A DNA stretch of 64,000 nt from Acidobacteriota bacterium (GCA_031296115.1 JARLGI010000038.1:1-64000); one strand, 5' to 3'; positions 27,686-37,379 are shown, counted from the first letter of the stretch. A program made the numbers and translations. The notes: generated from the sequence alone by a model not told the origin.

Positions 27686-30600
27686 CTACTTCTTGCTCCA
27701 CTCCTCCTGCGACATCATGGTCAGCGGCGGCAGCTTGGCACTCTCCAACTGCATGTTGAGCGGCGGCACCTGCGCGGTCAGCGATTGGAATTTTGCCGTG
27801 GCGTCGTCAAGCTGCTTCTTCAGCACGGCAGTGCTTTCAATCTGCGACCGCGTCGGACGTCCTGAATAGCCATTGACGCCACCGTAAAGCTCTCCGAGAT
27901 TCTCACGCAGCTTCTTCTCGCCGGTAATCATGCCGCCTTCCTTCACCGACACCAGGGTCGAGCGGAAATCTTCCAAGCTGCTGGCATATTTTTCGAGCTG
28001 TGCCTTAAGCTGCGCATCGGTGGTGGCGGCAGCGCTCTTGCGGGTCTGGTCTCGAAGACCGACCGTGGCGTCGACAACGTAGGTGAGCTGACCCAGCATG
28101 TCGTAGAGCTGCATTACGGTCTTGTGCTGCAGCGCGCGGTCCTGCGCCGTGCTCTTGGTGCGAGGGTCAGGCACCATGTCGATGGTGGTGGTGTAGGTTT
28201 CTTTTCCCTTGATCAACTTCATCGTGTACTTGCCTTCCTGCACCTGCGGGCCGAGGAACGCGAATTCGTTCTCGACCAGGCCGGCGGCAGGCGGGACCTT
28301 GGGTGGCTTGGCGCGCTCGGGCCACTGCACGCGATTCAGTCCGCGGCGCTTGTCTCCGGGAAAGGTGCTGACCAGCTTGCCTTGCGGATCGTAAATCTCA
28401 ATACGCAAGTCGCCGAAGATGTGACGCTTCTTCTGCCAGTAGACGATGGCGGCGGACTCGGGCAGTGACGGCCCGACGAACTCGGAGTCGCCGTCGAAGC
28501 GCTGCTCACCGGCCGGCAATGTGAGTACCGCGGGGCGCGACGGGAGAAACGCGGCGTCTTTGGCCATGATTTCCGGCGTGAGGGCGCGCAATGGTGTGAG
28601 ATCGTCAACGATGAAGATGCCGCGGCCATGGGTGGCGATAATCAGGTCGGACTCGCGTGGATGAATGGCGGCATCGCGCACCGCGACATTGGGTAGTTTG
28701 CCGGTGAACTGCGCCCAGTGGGCTCCGCCGTCGATGGAGACGAAAAGCCCGGACTCGGTGCCCACAAATAGCAGTCGCGGATTCACCAGGTCTTCGCGGA
28801 CCACATGGGCGTAGCCCTTAATCTCCGGGGTCGAGAGCGAGGTCCAGGTACTGCCGTAGTCGGAGGTTTTGTAGACGTAGGTCTTCATGTCGCCGGTGGC
28901 GTGGCCGTCAAAGGTGGCGTAGGCGACCGCCGGATCGTAATGGCTTGCCTCGATGGTTGAGACCCAGGTGTTGGGCGGCACGCCGGGAATGTTCTTCACG
29001 ACGTTGGTCCAGTGCTTGCCGCCGTCGCGGGTAATCTGCACGTTGCCGTCATCCGTGCCAACCCAGATCACGCTGGCGTTCTTGGACGACTCTGCAATGG
29101 TGAAGATGGTTTCGTATTTCTCGGCATCGGAGTTGTCAATGGTCAGTCCACCGGAAGTCTCCTGGTGCTGTTTGGCGGGATCGTTGGTGGTGAGATCGGG
29201 CGATATGCGGTCCCAGGATTCGCCGTGATCGCGCGAGCGGAACAGAAATTGTCCGCCTAGATAAATCGTACCCGGGGCGTTGGGACTCAAGGCGATTGGC
29301 GCGTTCCAGTTGAAGCGGAACTCGGGCTCGTTGGCGCGCGGCAAAGGCTTGATGTCGCGCAATTCCCCGGTGGACTTGCGGAAGCGCGAGATCTTGCCGC
29401 CCTGGTATTCGGCGTAGGCGTAATCGGCGTCGCTGGGATCAGAGAAGGCCCAGAAACCGTCGCCGAAATCGATGTTGCGCCACTGACGATTGGCGATGCC
29501 GCCCACACCGCGCGACGGGGCCATCCAGGTGCCGTTGTCCTGCAGGCCGCCATACACGTTGTAGGGATCGGCCATGTCGTAGCTGACATGGTAGAACTGC
29601 GAAACCGGAAGCTGATTCAGGAAGCGCCAGTGCGAGGCGCGATCCAACGACTGGTAGACTCCGCCATCGTTACCGTCGATCAACTGTTCGGAGTTGGCGG
29701 GATTGATCCACAGGGCATGATGATCGCTGTGCACGCCCCCGCCGAACCCCTCACTCGTCGAGAAGGCGGCGCTGAACGTTTTGCCGCCATCCTCGCTGAC
29801 CGTGAGGGCGAATCCCGGCTTGTACACGCGGTCGGGATTGTTGGGGTCGGCGATAACGCGGGCAAAGTAAAAAGGACGGCCGCTGATGTTGAACGAATTG
29901 TTGACTTCGGCCCAACTGTCACCGGCGTCATCGGAACGGTAGAGAGCGGTGTGGTTCTGGGCTTCCACCACCGCGTAGATACGGGTGTTCTTGGCCACCG
30001 GAATCGCCATGCCGATGCGTCCCAGATCGCCCGAGGGCAGCCCCTTGCGCAACTCATGCCAGGTGGCGCCGCCGTCGGTGCTCTTGAACAGCCCACTACC
30101 CGGTCCGCCGGAGCGGAAGTTGTATGGCTGCCGCCGCACGTCCCACATGGCGGCATAGAGGACGTTCGGATCCTTCCGATCCATGACCATCTCGGCACAG
30201 CCGGTGTTCTCGTCGCGGAAGAAGACCTTCGTCCAGGTCTTGCCGCCGTCGGTGGTCTTGAAGACGCCGCGCTCTTGGTTGGCATTCCAAAGGTGTCCCA
30301 GCGCGCAGGCATAAACCGTATTGCCATCCTTGGGGTGAATGACGATACGGCTGAGATGCTCGGAGTCGGTGAGGCCGAGGTTCTCCCAACTGTCGCCGCC
30401 GTCGCGCGAGCGGTAGATGCCGTTGCCGATTCCGACGCTGTTACGCACCCACGATTCGCCCGTGCCGACCCAAACCGTCTGCGGATTGGAGGGATCGATG
30501 GCCAGCGAGCCAATGGATTGCGTGGACTGCTTGTCGAAGATGGGCTTGAACGTGGTGCCGCCGTCCACCGACTTCCACACGCCACCGCCGGCGGAGCCAA

Positions 30601-30796
30601 CGTAAATGGCCAGCCGTTGGCCGTCTTGCACAGCGGTAATGTCGGCAATACGGCCGCCCATCACCGCAGGACCGATGGGACGGGCGGAGAGTCCGCTGAA
30701 GCTATCGGAATCGACGGTGACTTCTTGCGCAGAGGCCAGAGTGGCCAGGGCAGCAATAACAAGGACGATGGCAGAAAAACGCAGACGATTGAACAT
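27686..30796 (-). CDS. exported VPS10/sortilin-like beta-propeller protein C
   Basis: A 1,036-residue exported protein of the same type as the two at 5-11 kb but more diverged. The start is moved to the ATG at 30796 (GAGG upstream), which gives a clean signal peptide ending LASAQ; the frame is open to 30844. Repeated BNR/Asp-box units (SVDGGTTF, STDGGATW, SRDGGDSW) and ATHGRGIFIVDDL near the end of the propeller match the family. A C-terminal helical segment (about 900-1,030) ends KK. The preceding gene on the strand (70 bases) is a LolA-like exported protein, so these two probably form an operon. Substrate unknown. Confidence 0.8.
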   Translation of the reverse strand: MFNRLRFSAIVLVIAALATLASAQEVTVDSDSFSGLSARPIGPAVMGGRIADITAVQDGQRLAIYVGSAGGGVWKSVDGGTTFKPIFDKQSTQSIGSLAIDPSNPQTVWVGTGESWVRNSVGIGNGIYRSRDGGDSWENLGLTDSEHLSRIVIHPKDGNTVYACALGHLWNANQERGVFKTTDGGKTWTKVFFRDENTGCAEMVMDRKDPNVLYAAMWDVRRQPYNFRSGGPGSGLFKSTDGGATWHELRKGLPSGDLGRIGMAIPVAKNTRIYAVVEAQNHTALYRSDDAGDSWAEVNNSFNISGRPFYFARVIADPNNPDRVYKPGFALTVSEDGGKTFSAAFSTSEGFGGGVHSDHHALWINPANSEQLIDGNDGGVYQSLDRASHWRFLNQLPVSQFYHVSYDMADPYNVYGGLQDNGTWMAPSRGVGGIANRQWRNIDFGDGFWAFSDPSDADYAYAEYQGGKISRFRKSTGELRDIKPLPRANEPEFRFNWNAPIALSPNAPGTIYLGGQFLFRSRDHGESWDRISPDLTTNDPAKQHQETSGGLTIDNSDAEKYETIFTIAESSKNASVIWVGTDDGNVQITRDGGKHWTNVVKNIPGVPPNTWVSTIEASHYDPAVAYATFDGHATGDMKTYVYKTSDYGSTWTSLSTPEIKGYAHVVREDLVNPRLLFVGTESGLFVSIDGGAHWAQFTGKLPNVAVRDAAIHPRESDLIIATHGRGIFIVDDLTPLRALTPEIMAKDAAFLPSRPAVLTLPAGEQRFDGDSEFVGPSLPESAAIVYWQKKRHIFGDLRIEIYDPQGKLVSTFPGDKRRGLNRVQWPERAKPPKVPPAAGLVENEFAFLGPQVQEGKYTMKLIKGKETYTTTIDMVPDPRTKSTAQDRALQHKTVMQLYDMLGQLTYVVDATVGLRDQTRKSAAATTDAQLKAQLEKYASSLEDFRSTLVSVKEGGMITGEKKLRENLGELYGGVNGYSGRPTRSQIESTAVLKKQLDDATAKFQSLTAQVPPLNMQLESAKLPPLTMMSQEEWSKK

Positions 30797-30866
30797 GGCG
30801 TACACCTCAAGGGGACCGTGGCTAACTTTATGAATTGTCATCACGACAGCGCCTAACCACTAGCCC

Positions 30867-31622
30867 CTACTTCTTCGGTTCTTGAGCCTTCGGAGCGGGC
30901 GGCGGCATCTTGAATATGGCGTTATCCACGGGTACATTGAGTTCGATCTTGCTGATCGTCAGCTTTTCCTTCTCCTGGCCGCCCTTGACGCCGTTTTCGA
31001 CGGCGAAGGCGAACATAAGACCATTGACGTCCTTGTAGTCGCCCATCACCGACTCGACCTCGCGCTCGGTACCGCGCACTATGCGCTTGGTTTCTTCCTT
31101 GACTTCGAGGTAAGAGTCAGCGTCCAGGTACATGGTGATGACGTCGCCATTCTTGAGCGTGACCTTCAGCTTGTAAGCGTCGGTGCCTTCCAGCTTCTCC
31201 TTGCCCAGCAACTCGACCTTGTTGCCCTTGCTCTTGTAGTCCACCAGTGGGCCGTCAATGTCGGCATTCTCTTCCAGATCCTTCTTGTCGTCGGCCGACA
31301 TCGCCTCCGGATCTTTCTTGCCGGTAAACGGCATGATCTGCCAGGCGTCCTTGCCGTCGTAGGCCTGCACGGCTGTCAAGCCTTGCACTGTGAATTCCAG
31401 ACGTGCCATGTCCGGGCGCTTCACGATCATGGAGCCCGGAGCCTCCATGCCCGGGCCCATGGTCATGGTCCCGGTGGAGCGGATGGTGTTTACAGCCTTA
31501 ATCTTGTCCATGCCGCCGCGGGCCTGGATGTTCTTGGCAATGATTTCGTCAACGGTCTGTGCTGAGAGCAGCGGGGCGAGAACAAAGCTAATGCAGGTAA
31601 GCAGGGCGAGTTTCCGTAACAT
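30867..31622 (-). CDS. exported LolA/LppX-like lipid- or lipoprotein-binding protein
   Basis: A 251-residue exported protein. The ATG at 31622 with GGAGG upstream begins a signal peptide (RKLALLTCISFVLAPLLSAQ); the frame is open to 31688. The mature part is an unclosed beta-barrel of the LolA type, judged from ARGGMDKIKAV near the start, SVMGDYKDVNGLMFAF and ISKIELNVPVDNAIFKMP near the end. Such proteins carry lipids or lipoproteins across the periplasm. It precedes the VPS10-like gene by 70 bases on the same strand, suggesting joint work in the periplasm. Assignment rests on fold-like motifs, not on a defined subfamily. Confidence 0.68.
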   Translation of the reverse strand: MLRKLALLTCISFVLAPLLSAQTVDEIIAKNIQARGGMDKIKAVNTIRSTGTMTMGPGMEAPGSMIVKRPDMARLEFTVQGLTAVQAYDGKDAWQIMPFTGKKDPEAMSADDKKDLEENADIDGPLVDYKSKGNKVELLGKEKLEGTDAYKLKVTLKNGDVITMYLDADSYLEVKEETKRIVRGTEREVESVMGDYKDVNGLMFAFAVENGVKGGQEKEKLTISKIELNVPVDNAIFKMPPPAPKAQEPKK

Positions 31623-31735
31623 GCAGCCTCCAGGCGCAATTGCACCGTCGGACTTAAGTACGTAAGCCGATGGCAAACGGTTCCGCACGAACTGTAAGGG
31701 CGTAGCCCCAAAGTGTCAACTTAAGGTGGGCGCTC

Positions 31736-32989
31736 TTATCCCCTGCCGGAGGCCGTCGCTGCCAGCACCGCCTCCTGGTGCTCGGGGGCGGCCGCGGGCA
31801 GCGATGTGACCTTGCGTTCATACAGGCTGATACCGGGCACGGCGCTCAAACCATGGGCGAAGATGCTGAGTGCGACGGTCACCATCACCGCCAGCCGCAT
31901 AGTCGATTCACCCGGCAAGTGCAGTTCCTGCTCCAGATAAACCAGCCCAAGCACGATGGAGGCCAGCCCGCGCGGCCCGAACCATCCCATGAACAGGACG
32001 CTGGCTGCACTGAGACGGGTACCGATGAGCGCCAGGGCCACCGGCAGCATGCGGACTATCGTCAAGCTGATGACGGCATAAACCCAAAAAATCCAGCCGA
32101 ATTGAGATCCGTTCCGCACCACACCCATGCCAAACAGAAAGAACACGGAGAGGTTGATAAGCTGGCCCCACTCCTCGGCAAACTCCGCACTGTGTACGCC
32201 GGCGTCCTTGAATCGCACCTGCACCGCCAGACCCGCCACGAAGGCTGCAATGAACATGCTGGCATCCAGCACTTCCGAGACCAACAGGCAGAGGAGAGGC
32301 AGGGTCACGACCGCGATTTGCAGGAAGGGTCCGGCGATCCATGCCCGGCGGCATGCGGCGGCCAGCGACCATCCTCCCATGAGGCCGATGACTGCTCCCA
32401 GCAATACTCCAAGGCCGAGCTGCTGGGCAACGAAGTGCGGCAGACTGGCCTTTCCAATCTCGGTACGGGCCGCGGCGAGAGCGATGAAGAACAAGAGAAA
32501 GGGAACGGACAACCCGTCATTCAGGCCGGCTTCCACGTTCAGCGCCTGGCGAACGCGCACCGGTACCCGCGGGCTGGCGACGACGACCTGTCCTAACCCC
32601 GCGTCCGTGGGGGCGAGGATCGCGCCCAGGATGCCGGCTTCCCAGACGGAGAGCTGCGGAAACACCAGCCGGGCTGCGACTGCACCCAGCAGAATGGTGA
32701 GCAGCAGGCCAGTGCTCAACAGGCGCGCGGGGAGATTCTCCATGCTCCGCAAGACCGTCAGCTCGGTGCGGCTGGCGTCGGTGAAAAGCAGCATCACCAG
32801 GCCAAGCTCAGCCAAGTGGAGAAAGAAGCTGGCGTTCATGCTGACGTCGCGGAGCAACGGCAAGAGAGCGTAAGTCACCATCCCCGCAATGGTGAATACC
32901 ATAGGTGCGGTCAGGATGGTCCGCTCCAGCCGCTGCGATACCAGGCTGTAGGCAAACAGGAGAAGAACGAAGACCGAGATTGCAATCAT
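31736..32989 (-). CDS. CPA1-type cation:proton antiporter
   Basis: A 417-residue inner-membrane Na+(K+)/H+ exchanger with about 12 hydrophobic helices. Family signatures are APTDAGLGQ in the crossed-helix region and EAGLNDGLSVPFLLF, which holds the ion-binding Asp. There is no long C-terminal regulatory domain; the tail is about 25 polar residues. It is on the same strand as the barrel gene upstream (16-base gap), so it may be the last gene of the kinase-VIT-barrel operon. Confidence 0.9.
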   Translation of the reverse strand: MIAISVFVLLLFAYSLVSQRLERTILTAPMVFTIAGMVTYALLPLLRDVSMNASFFLHLAELGLVMLLFTDASRTELTVLRSMENLPARLLSTGLLLTILLGAVAARLVFPQLSVWEAGILGAILAPTDAGLGQVVVASPRVPVRVRQALNVEAGLNDGLSVPFLLFFIALAAARTEIGKASLPHFVAQQLGLGVLLGAVIGLMGGWSLAAACRRAWIAGPFLQIAVVTLPLLCLLVSEVLDASMFIAAFVAGLAVQVRFKDAGVHSAEFAEEWGQLINLSVFFLFGMGVVRNGSQFGWIFWVYAVISLTIVRMLPVALALIGTRLSAASVLFMGWFGPRGLASIVLGLVYLEQELHLPGESTMRLAVMVTVALSIFAHGLSAVPGISLYERKVTSLPAAAPEHQEAVLAATASGRG

Positions 32990-33005
32990 ATTCGGTTACC
33001 AGGCT

Positions 33006-33665
33006 TCAGAAACTGAAGCCGACCTCCAGTACGACCGTTGGGTCGGCCTGGCCTGGGTCGAAGAGATAGGTTGTGAATTCCGCCTTCTTGTGCGAGAAGC
33101 CGACTAACAATCCGCGCTGAATGCTGAGACTGGTCTGGAAGGCCTTGGTGTGTTCCGCCACCAGACCAACACGGAGCCAACTCAGCGGTGAATAGGTCAG
33201 TGGTACCCAGCTGTAATAGAAACTGCCGGAACTATGACTGGTGTCGAACACATATTCGTTGGTGATGGAAAGCTCGACCTTCTTGTAGGTCAGCGACGCC
33301 TCGCAACCGGGCGCAATGCCGGTGGTCCTCCCGAAGACGCCGCCAATCATCGGGGTGATGTCGAGCACGAGCTTCTTACCGGCGCTGAAGTTGTAGCCTG
33401 CCCAAAGCGATCCGGTGTACAGATTTTCGGAGTTGTAGCGGGCTTCCAGGTGCAACCAGTTTCGGTTGGCGGTGAAAGTCGGGTTGACGTAAGACTGAGC
33501 ATTGGGCACAACATAGCCATCCACCGTGAAGTTGTACTGCCAGGGGTTGGCGGAAGCCGCGACCGGAACTTTCGGCGGCGGAACGGGCGGTGCCTCCTGC
33601 GCAAAGGCTCCGCACGTCAGCACGGCTGAGAACAGTAGCGCGGCGAATGGTCGAGGAGGTTTCAT
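33006..33665 (-). CDS. small outer-membrane beta-barrel protein
   Basis: A 219-residue exported protein. Its ATG at 33665 overlaps the stop of the upstream VIT-like gene (ATGA), fixing the start. A signal peptide (about 1-22, ending AFAQ) and a Pro-rich linker (about 23-38) precede amphipathic strands with alternating aromatics (NWLHLEARYNSENLYTGSL, YYSWVPLTYSPLSW) and a terminal Phe (VVLEVGFSF), the signal recognised by the BAM complex. Predicted as an 8- to 10-strand barrel; ligand unknown. Tight coupling to a VIT/CCC1-like membrane protein and a Ser/Thr kinase suggests one functional unit. Confidence 0.78.
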   Translation of the reverse strand: MKPPRPFAALLFSAVLTCGAFAQEAPPVPPPKVPVAASANPWQYNFTVDGYVVPNAQSYVNPTFTANRNWLHLEARYNSENLYTGSLWAGYNFSAGKKLVLDITPMIGGVFGRTTGIAPGCEASLTYKKVELSITNEYVFDTSHSSGSFYYSWVPLTYSPLSWLRVGLVAEHTKAFQTSLSIQRGLLVGFSHKKAEFTTYLFDPGQADPTVVLEVGFSF

Positions 33666-34318
33666 CCGCCCAACGCGACGGCCAGTCCGACCATCGCTCC
33701 ACCCACGAACACCATGGAAAATGCCCAGGCATAAGGGCGATGTCCGGCGTACCTGCCATAGGCATAACCGGTTAGGGCCAGGAGCGCAATAGCAATTGCA
33801 TTGGAGATACGGAGGGCAAGCCGGACATGTGTGATGAAGATAAACGGAATGACCGGCGGGAAGGTGGACAGGAAAACCAGCAGGAACACGCCGACCGCGC
33901 CTCTCCAATCCTTGCCATTCAGCCGGACGTAATCTGCCGGGACCGCCAGTTCGTTCAGCTTCTGCCGTATGAGTTCGAAGTCATGCGTCGGCAAAACGGA
34001 AGCCACAACTGGCGGCAGGGCGTCGGCGAGAATCTGCTGTCCTTGCGCAGGGTTGGTGGCGCGTCGCACAGCCAGCAGCGTTGCCAAGCCGTGGCGTTTC
34101 TCGCTGAGCGAGGCCATGAGATACATCAGCGCATCGATAAGGCCCCATGCCAGATTGCAACCCAGCGCGCCGGTGAGCATGGTGCGAATCTCTTCCCGCC
34201 CCGCCGAGCCGGCGCGAAGTGAGCAGGTGAAAGTAAGCACCATGATCAGTCCGAACAGGACTTCGGAGAACCGTTCCAGCGGGTCGAGCACGCGCTCGGA
34301 CTTGTTGGAATCGGGCAC
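33662..34318 (-). CDS. VIT1/CCC1-like membrane protein
   Basis: A 218-residue inner-membrane protein resembling the vacuolar iron transporter (VIT1/CCC1) family. The opening LDPLERFSEVLFGLIMVLTFT and the segment GCNLAWGLIDALMYLM are the recognisable parts; further helices lie at about 145-165, 168-185 and 195-215. The amphipathic middle (about 75-135) would be cytoplasmic. The GTG start at 34318 overlaps the kinase stop by one base (TAGTG) and its own stop overlaps the next start by four, so all three genes are translationally coupled. Iron or manganese handling is inferred from the family; transport by this short bacterial branch is unproven. Confidence 0.72.
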   Translation of the reverse strand: MPDSNKSERVLDPLERFSEVLFGLIMVLTFTCSLRAGSAGREEIRTMLTGALGCNLAWGLIDALMYLMASLSEKRHGLATLLAVRRATNPAQGQQILADALPPVVASVLPTHDFELIRQKLNELAVPADYVRLNGKDWRGAVGVFLLVFLSTFPPVIPFIFITHVRLALRISNAIAIALLALTGYAYGRYAGHRPYAWAFSMVFVGGAMVGLAVALGG

Positions 34319-35937
34319 TAGCGATGTCCCATGAAGGCTTCCAGTTTCTCCACTTCGCGGTTCGCCAGCTCAAGGAAATGCTTCGCGCGCTCGGTGTCTG
34401 CAACATCCAATGCCTGCTTGGCCTTCGCAAGGTCGTTGTGCATGTTGTTGCGGGCGGCGACCATGTCCCCGCGCAAGCCCAGACCCTGGTTCTGCATCTG
34501 CCGTTCAAGGGTACTTAGGCTACTTTCCACGGCAGCCGCACGCCCGTTCACCTGGTCACTCTCTCGCTCCAAATCGTCCAACAGCTTCTTCTGGTCAATC
34601 ACCGCCTGTTGCGGCGGCTGATCGAGGCTTGCGCCACCCGGCTGCATCCCGGCGTTGGCCGTGGAAACCGCGCGCCTGCTCCGCGTGGGTTGAGGCGGCT
34701 GAGAGGAAGTCGGACCAGCCGGGGAAGACTGGGTTTGTTCTGGGCCTTGAGAAGACACAGGGCCAACTGGAGCGGCTGCGGGCGGCACCGCTTGCAGCGG
34801 CTGTTCAGTTGGAGGCGATGGCGGCTGCGGCACGCCGTTCCCGGTGTTTTGTGCCACTGGCATGCCGGCCACAATCTGCTGGTTGTTCTGCCGCGACCTG
34901 TAATACCAGGCTCCGGCAAGGACCAGCAACACGAGTACGGCTACCACGGCAATGACTCCGCCTCGCCCAGACTGGGTGACTACGGGCTGCGCTACTGGCG
35001 GCGGAACGACGGGCACACTTTGACTCGGACGCGACTCCATCGCGGGCTGCGCGGCTACGGCCTGGCTAGCTGGAAGCGTAATGGTGGCAGCGGTCGGCGC
35101 GGTCAATGAAGGCGGGCAGAGATCTTTCACCTGCGACAGCGCGCTGCGGAAAGCGTCGGCCGTCTGGAAGCGTTCCGCCGGGTTTTTCGCGACCGACATC
35201 ATCATCAGATCGCTGACTGGTTTAGGCAACGATGGCACCAGTTCGATGGGCGAGCGCGGTGTCTCCTTAACGTGCGCCTCCATGATGGAATAGCTACTGG
35301 TAGCGCTGAACATGCGCTGGTGCGTAACCATCTGGTATAGCGAGACGCCGACGGAGTACAAGTCGGAGCGCTCGTCAGTGGGCCGCGACTGCACCTGCTC
35401 GGGCGACAGATAGTCCAGCGATCCGACCGTGGAGCCAGTCATGGTGAGCCCAACTTCGTCGGCGGAGCGGGCCAGTCCGAAGTCCATCAACTTCACCACG
35501 CCTTGCGGAGTGAGCATCATATTGGCGGGCTTGATGTCCCGGTGAATGATGTGTTTGCTGTGGGCATAGCTCAACGCCGAAAGTACCTGGTCGATGTAGT
35601 TCATGGCGTCGGCGGGCGAGATGGCGCCCTGCTCTAGGCGGTCGCCCAGGGTCACTCCCTCGACGTATTCCATGATCATCACGAACTGATCGCCTGAGGT
35701 GAACGCAGTGCGCAGGGCGGCGATGTTGGGATGCTCGAGGCTGGCCAGCACCTTGATCTCGCGCATGAAGCGGCTGACGAACTCACTACGGCCGGCGAGA
35801 TCGGGCAGTACCACTTTCATTGCTTCGATGCGGTCGGACAGCACGTTCCGCACCTGGTACACCTTGCCCATTCCGCCATGGCCTAACTCGCGGAGGATTA
35901 CATAATCGCCGATTTGCTTGGGTGTGTTTTCACTCAT
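34318..35937 (-). CDS. Hanks-type Ser/Thr protein kinase with single transmembrane helix
   Basis: A 539-residue PknB-like kinase. Catalytic residues are complete: Gly-rich loop GHGGMGKV (19-26), Lys41, HRDIKPANM (catalytic Asp134), DFGLA (Asp152) and SPEQ activation-segment end. A Pro/Ala-rich linker leads to one transmembrane helix (about 326-345), then a Pro/Gln-rich exported region (about 355-450) and a terminal coiled coil (about 455-539). No PASTA repeats are present, so the external part is not the muropeptide-binding type. AAGGAG precedes the start. It heads a coupled operon with the VIT-like and barrel proteins. Confidence 0.93.
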   Translation of the reverse strand: MSENTPKQIGDYVILRELGHGGMGKVYQVRNVLSDRIEAMKVVLPDLAGRSEFVSRFMREIKVLASLEHPNIAALRTAFTSGDQFVMIMEYVEGVTLGDRLEQGAISPADAMNYIDQVLSALSYAHSKHIIHRDIKPANMMLTPQGVVKLMDFGLARSADEVGLTMTGSTVGSLDYLSPEQVQSRPTDERSDLYSVGVSLYQMVTHQRMFSATSSYSIMEAHVKETPRSPIELVPSLPKPVSDLMMMSVAKNPAERFQTADAFRSALSQVKDLCPPSLTAPTAATITLPASQAVAAQPAMESRPSQSVPVVPPPVAQPVVTQSGRGGVIAVVAVLVLLVLAGAWYYRSRQNNQQIVAGMPVAQNTGNGVPQPPSPPTEQPLQAVPPAAAPVGPVSSQGPEQTQSSPAGPTSSQPPQPTRSRRAVSTANAGMQPGGASLDQPPQQAVIDQKKLLDDLERESDQVNGRAAAVESSLSTLERQMQNQGLGLRGDMVAARNNMHNDLAKAKQALDVADTERAKHFLELANREVEKLEAFMGHR

Positions 35938-36066
35938 GGCCGTGCTCCTTGGCTGCGTAGGAAGGATACCCCGACTGGGGCTGCGCCGCGCAATTCTGTG
36001 TCTGGAAATCGCCGGGGTGGCATATCGTGGGAATTCCGCCTGGCCGCCTGGCGAGACGGCGGGGAC

Positions 36067-37098
36067 TCAGTCGGCGGCCACCGGAGCTACCGCGCCGCTG
36101 GCCGGCCGTTCGCGCTCTGGCCGCACGAAGCGAATGGCTGACGACATGGTCTGCGATGGCTTCTCCACCGCCTGATACATCATCCACGCTGCCCCCATGG
36201 AAGCAGCAACGCCCACCACGTCGAGCACGATCATGTAGCTGCCGGAATACGGCAGGTAGTGCGACAGCAGACCAATCACAGTTACGCCAATCGGCAGATG
36301 CAACAGGTATAGCGAGTAGCTGACGTCGCCAACACGGTCCATCGCGCGGTTGCGGAACGCGGAGAAGGCAATCAGCATCGCCGTGGTTACGGAAACGCCG
36401 GCGACAATCCAGCCAATAGGGCCGATCATGGCCAGTACCATCACGGCGATCAGGCCAAGCATTTCGCGCGCGCCGATGAGGCTGATGCGGTATTGAAAGA
36501 CGAACACACCGACCAGGAAAATCGGGATGCTGTGGAAGATGAGGTGATCGTTGCCGACGGCGAAGTAGGTCAGCATCATGCCGGCAATTCCGGCGAAACG
36601 CGCCAGCTTATTGCGGCTGCCCAGCAATGGGAACATAAGACCGACCAAGAGATACCACTGGAACTCGATGGCCAGCGTCCAGTAAACGACGTTCACCCAG
36701 GGCACGCCGACAATGTCGTTGAGATAAGCGAAGTGCAGCAGCAAACTGCGTGCGGTCACCGTTACCGCCGGCAGATGGAACAGCGGCGCAAAGATGTAAT
36801 TGGCCGCAACAATACTGATAGCGATCGACGCAATGTACGGCGGATACAGGCGGACGTTACGCTTCAGCAGGAAGCGAGGATAATCGCGCAGAGCATAGCG
36901 CGCGCGATACAGGCTCCAGGGAATGACAAACCCCGAGATCACAAAGAAAATGTGAACGCCCAAGTATCCGTATTTTCCGGATAGACTCAGCCACTTGCCT
37001 TGTCCGGCGACGAAGTGCCCCCAGGCGACGATGAGCGCGGCGAAAGCCCGAAGCGCGTTGATGACATCAATGCGCTGATTGGAGGCTGGTGTCTGCAC
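36067..37098 (-). CDS. acyltransferase 3 family membrane protein (OafA-like)
   Basis: A 343-residue inner-membrane O-acyltransferase with about 10 helices. The diagnostic N-terminal block is INALRAFAALIVAWGHF with its His, then GYLGVHIFFVISGFV. Such proteins acylate surface sugars such as O-antigen, exopolysaccharide or peptidoglycan. There is no SGNH domain at the C-terminus, which ends in about 25 polar residues. It starts with GTG at 37098. It stands alone between the kinase and a plus-strand small gene; its acceptor is unknown. Confidence 0.9.
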   Translation of the reverse strand: MQTPASNQRIDVINALRAFAALIVAWGHFVAGQGKWLSLSGKYGYLGVHIFFVISGFVIPWSLYRARYALRDYPRFLLKRNVRLYPPYIASIAISIVAANYIFAPLFHLPAVTVTARSLLLHFAYLNDIVGVPWVNVVYWTLAIEFQWYLLVGLMFPLLGSRNKLARFAGIAGMMLTYFAVGNDHLIFHSIPIFLVGVFVFQYRISLIGAREMLGLIAVMVLAMIGPIGWIVAGVSVTTAMLIAFSAFRNRAMDRVGDVSYSLYLLHLPIGVTVIGLLSHYLPYSGSYMIVLDVVGVAASMGAAWMMYQAVEKPSQTMSSAIRFVRPERERPASGAVAPVAAD

Positions 37099-37208
37099 GC
37101 TTCAACCATGTTAAATGCTCGCCTTGGCAGGGCGTCAATCGCTGTCCCCCAAAAGTGCAATGCCGACCCTCCGGGCGGCGGAGACATCCAATCCGTTGGA
37201 GGACAAAG

Positions 37209-37358
37209 ATGGTTCGTAAACTGAAGTCGGGAGAATGCCGGCTGTACTTTTGCAAGAAACACCCGAAGTCGGCGAGAAGCGCAACTTGGCGACATTCGCC
37301 CTCACGCGAAAAGGCCGAAGCGCACGAAGAGGCGGTGCAATACTTCAAGCGGCACTAG
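37209..37358 (+). CDS. 49-aa basic protein with a compensated frameshift
   Basis: A small protein starting MVRKLKSGECRLYF and ending EAVQYFKRH, after a perfect GGAGG 6 bases upstream. Ends like these belong to a short conserved family I recall from Acidobacteriota and other soil bacteria (MVRKLKSGEYRLYSRK... and ...HERAVQYFKRH). The middle (about residues 21-32, KSARSATWRHSPS) does not fit, but the same DNA read in another frame gives GEKRNLATF, which fits the family. Two single-base changes, a loss near 37270 and a gain near 37301, explain this. Only about 12 residues are altered. Function unknown. Confidence 0.55.
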   Translation: MVRKLKSGECRLYFCKKHPKSARSATWRHSPSREKAEAHEEAVQYFKRH

Positions 37359-37379
37359 TACGCCGTGCGGGAACGTCCG

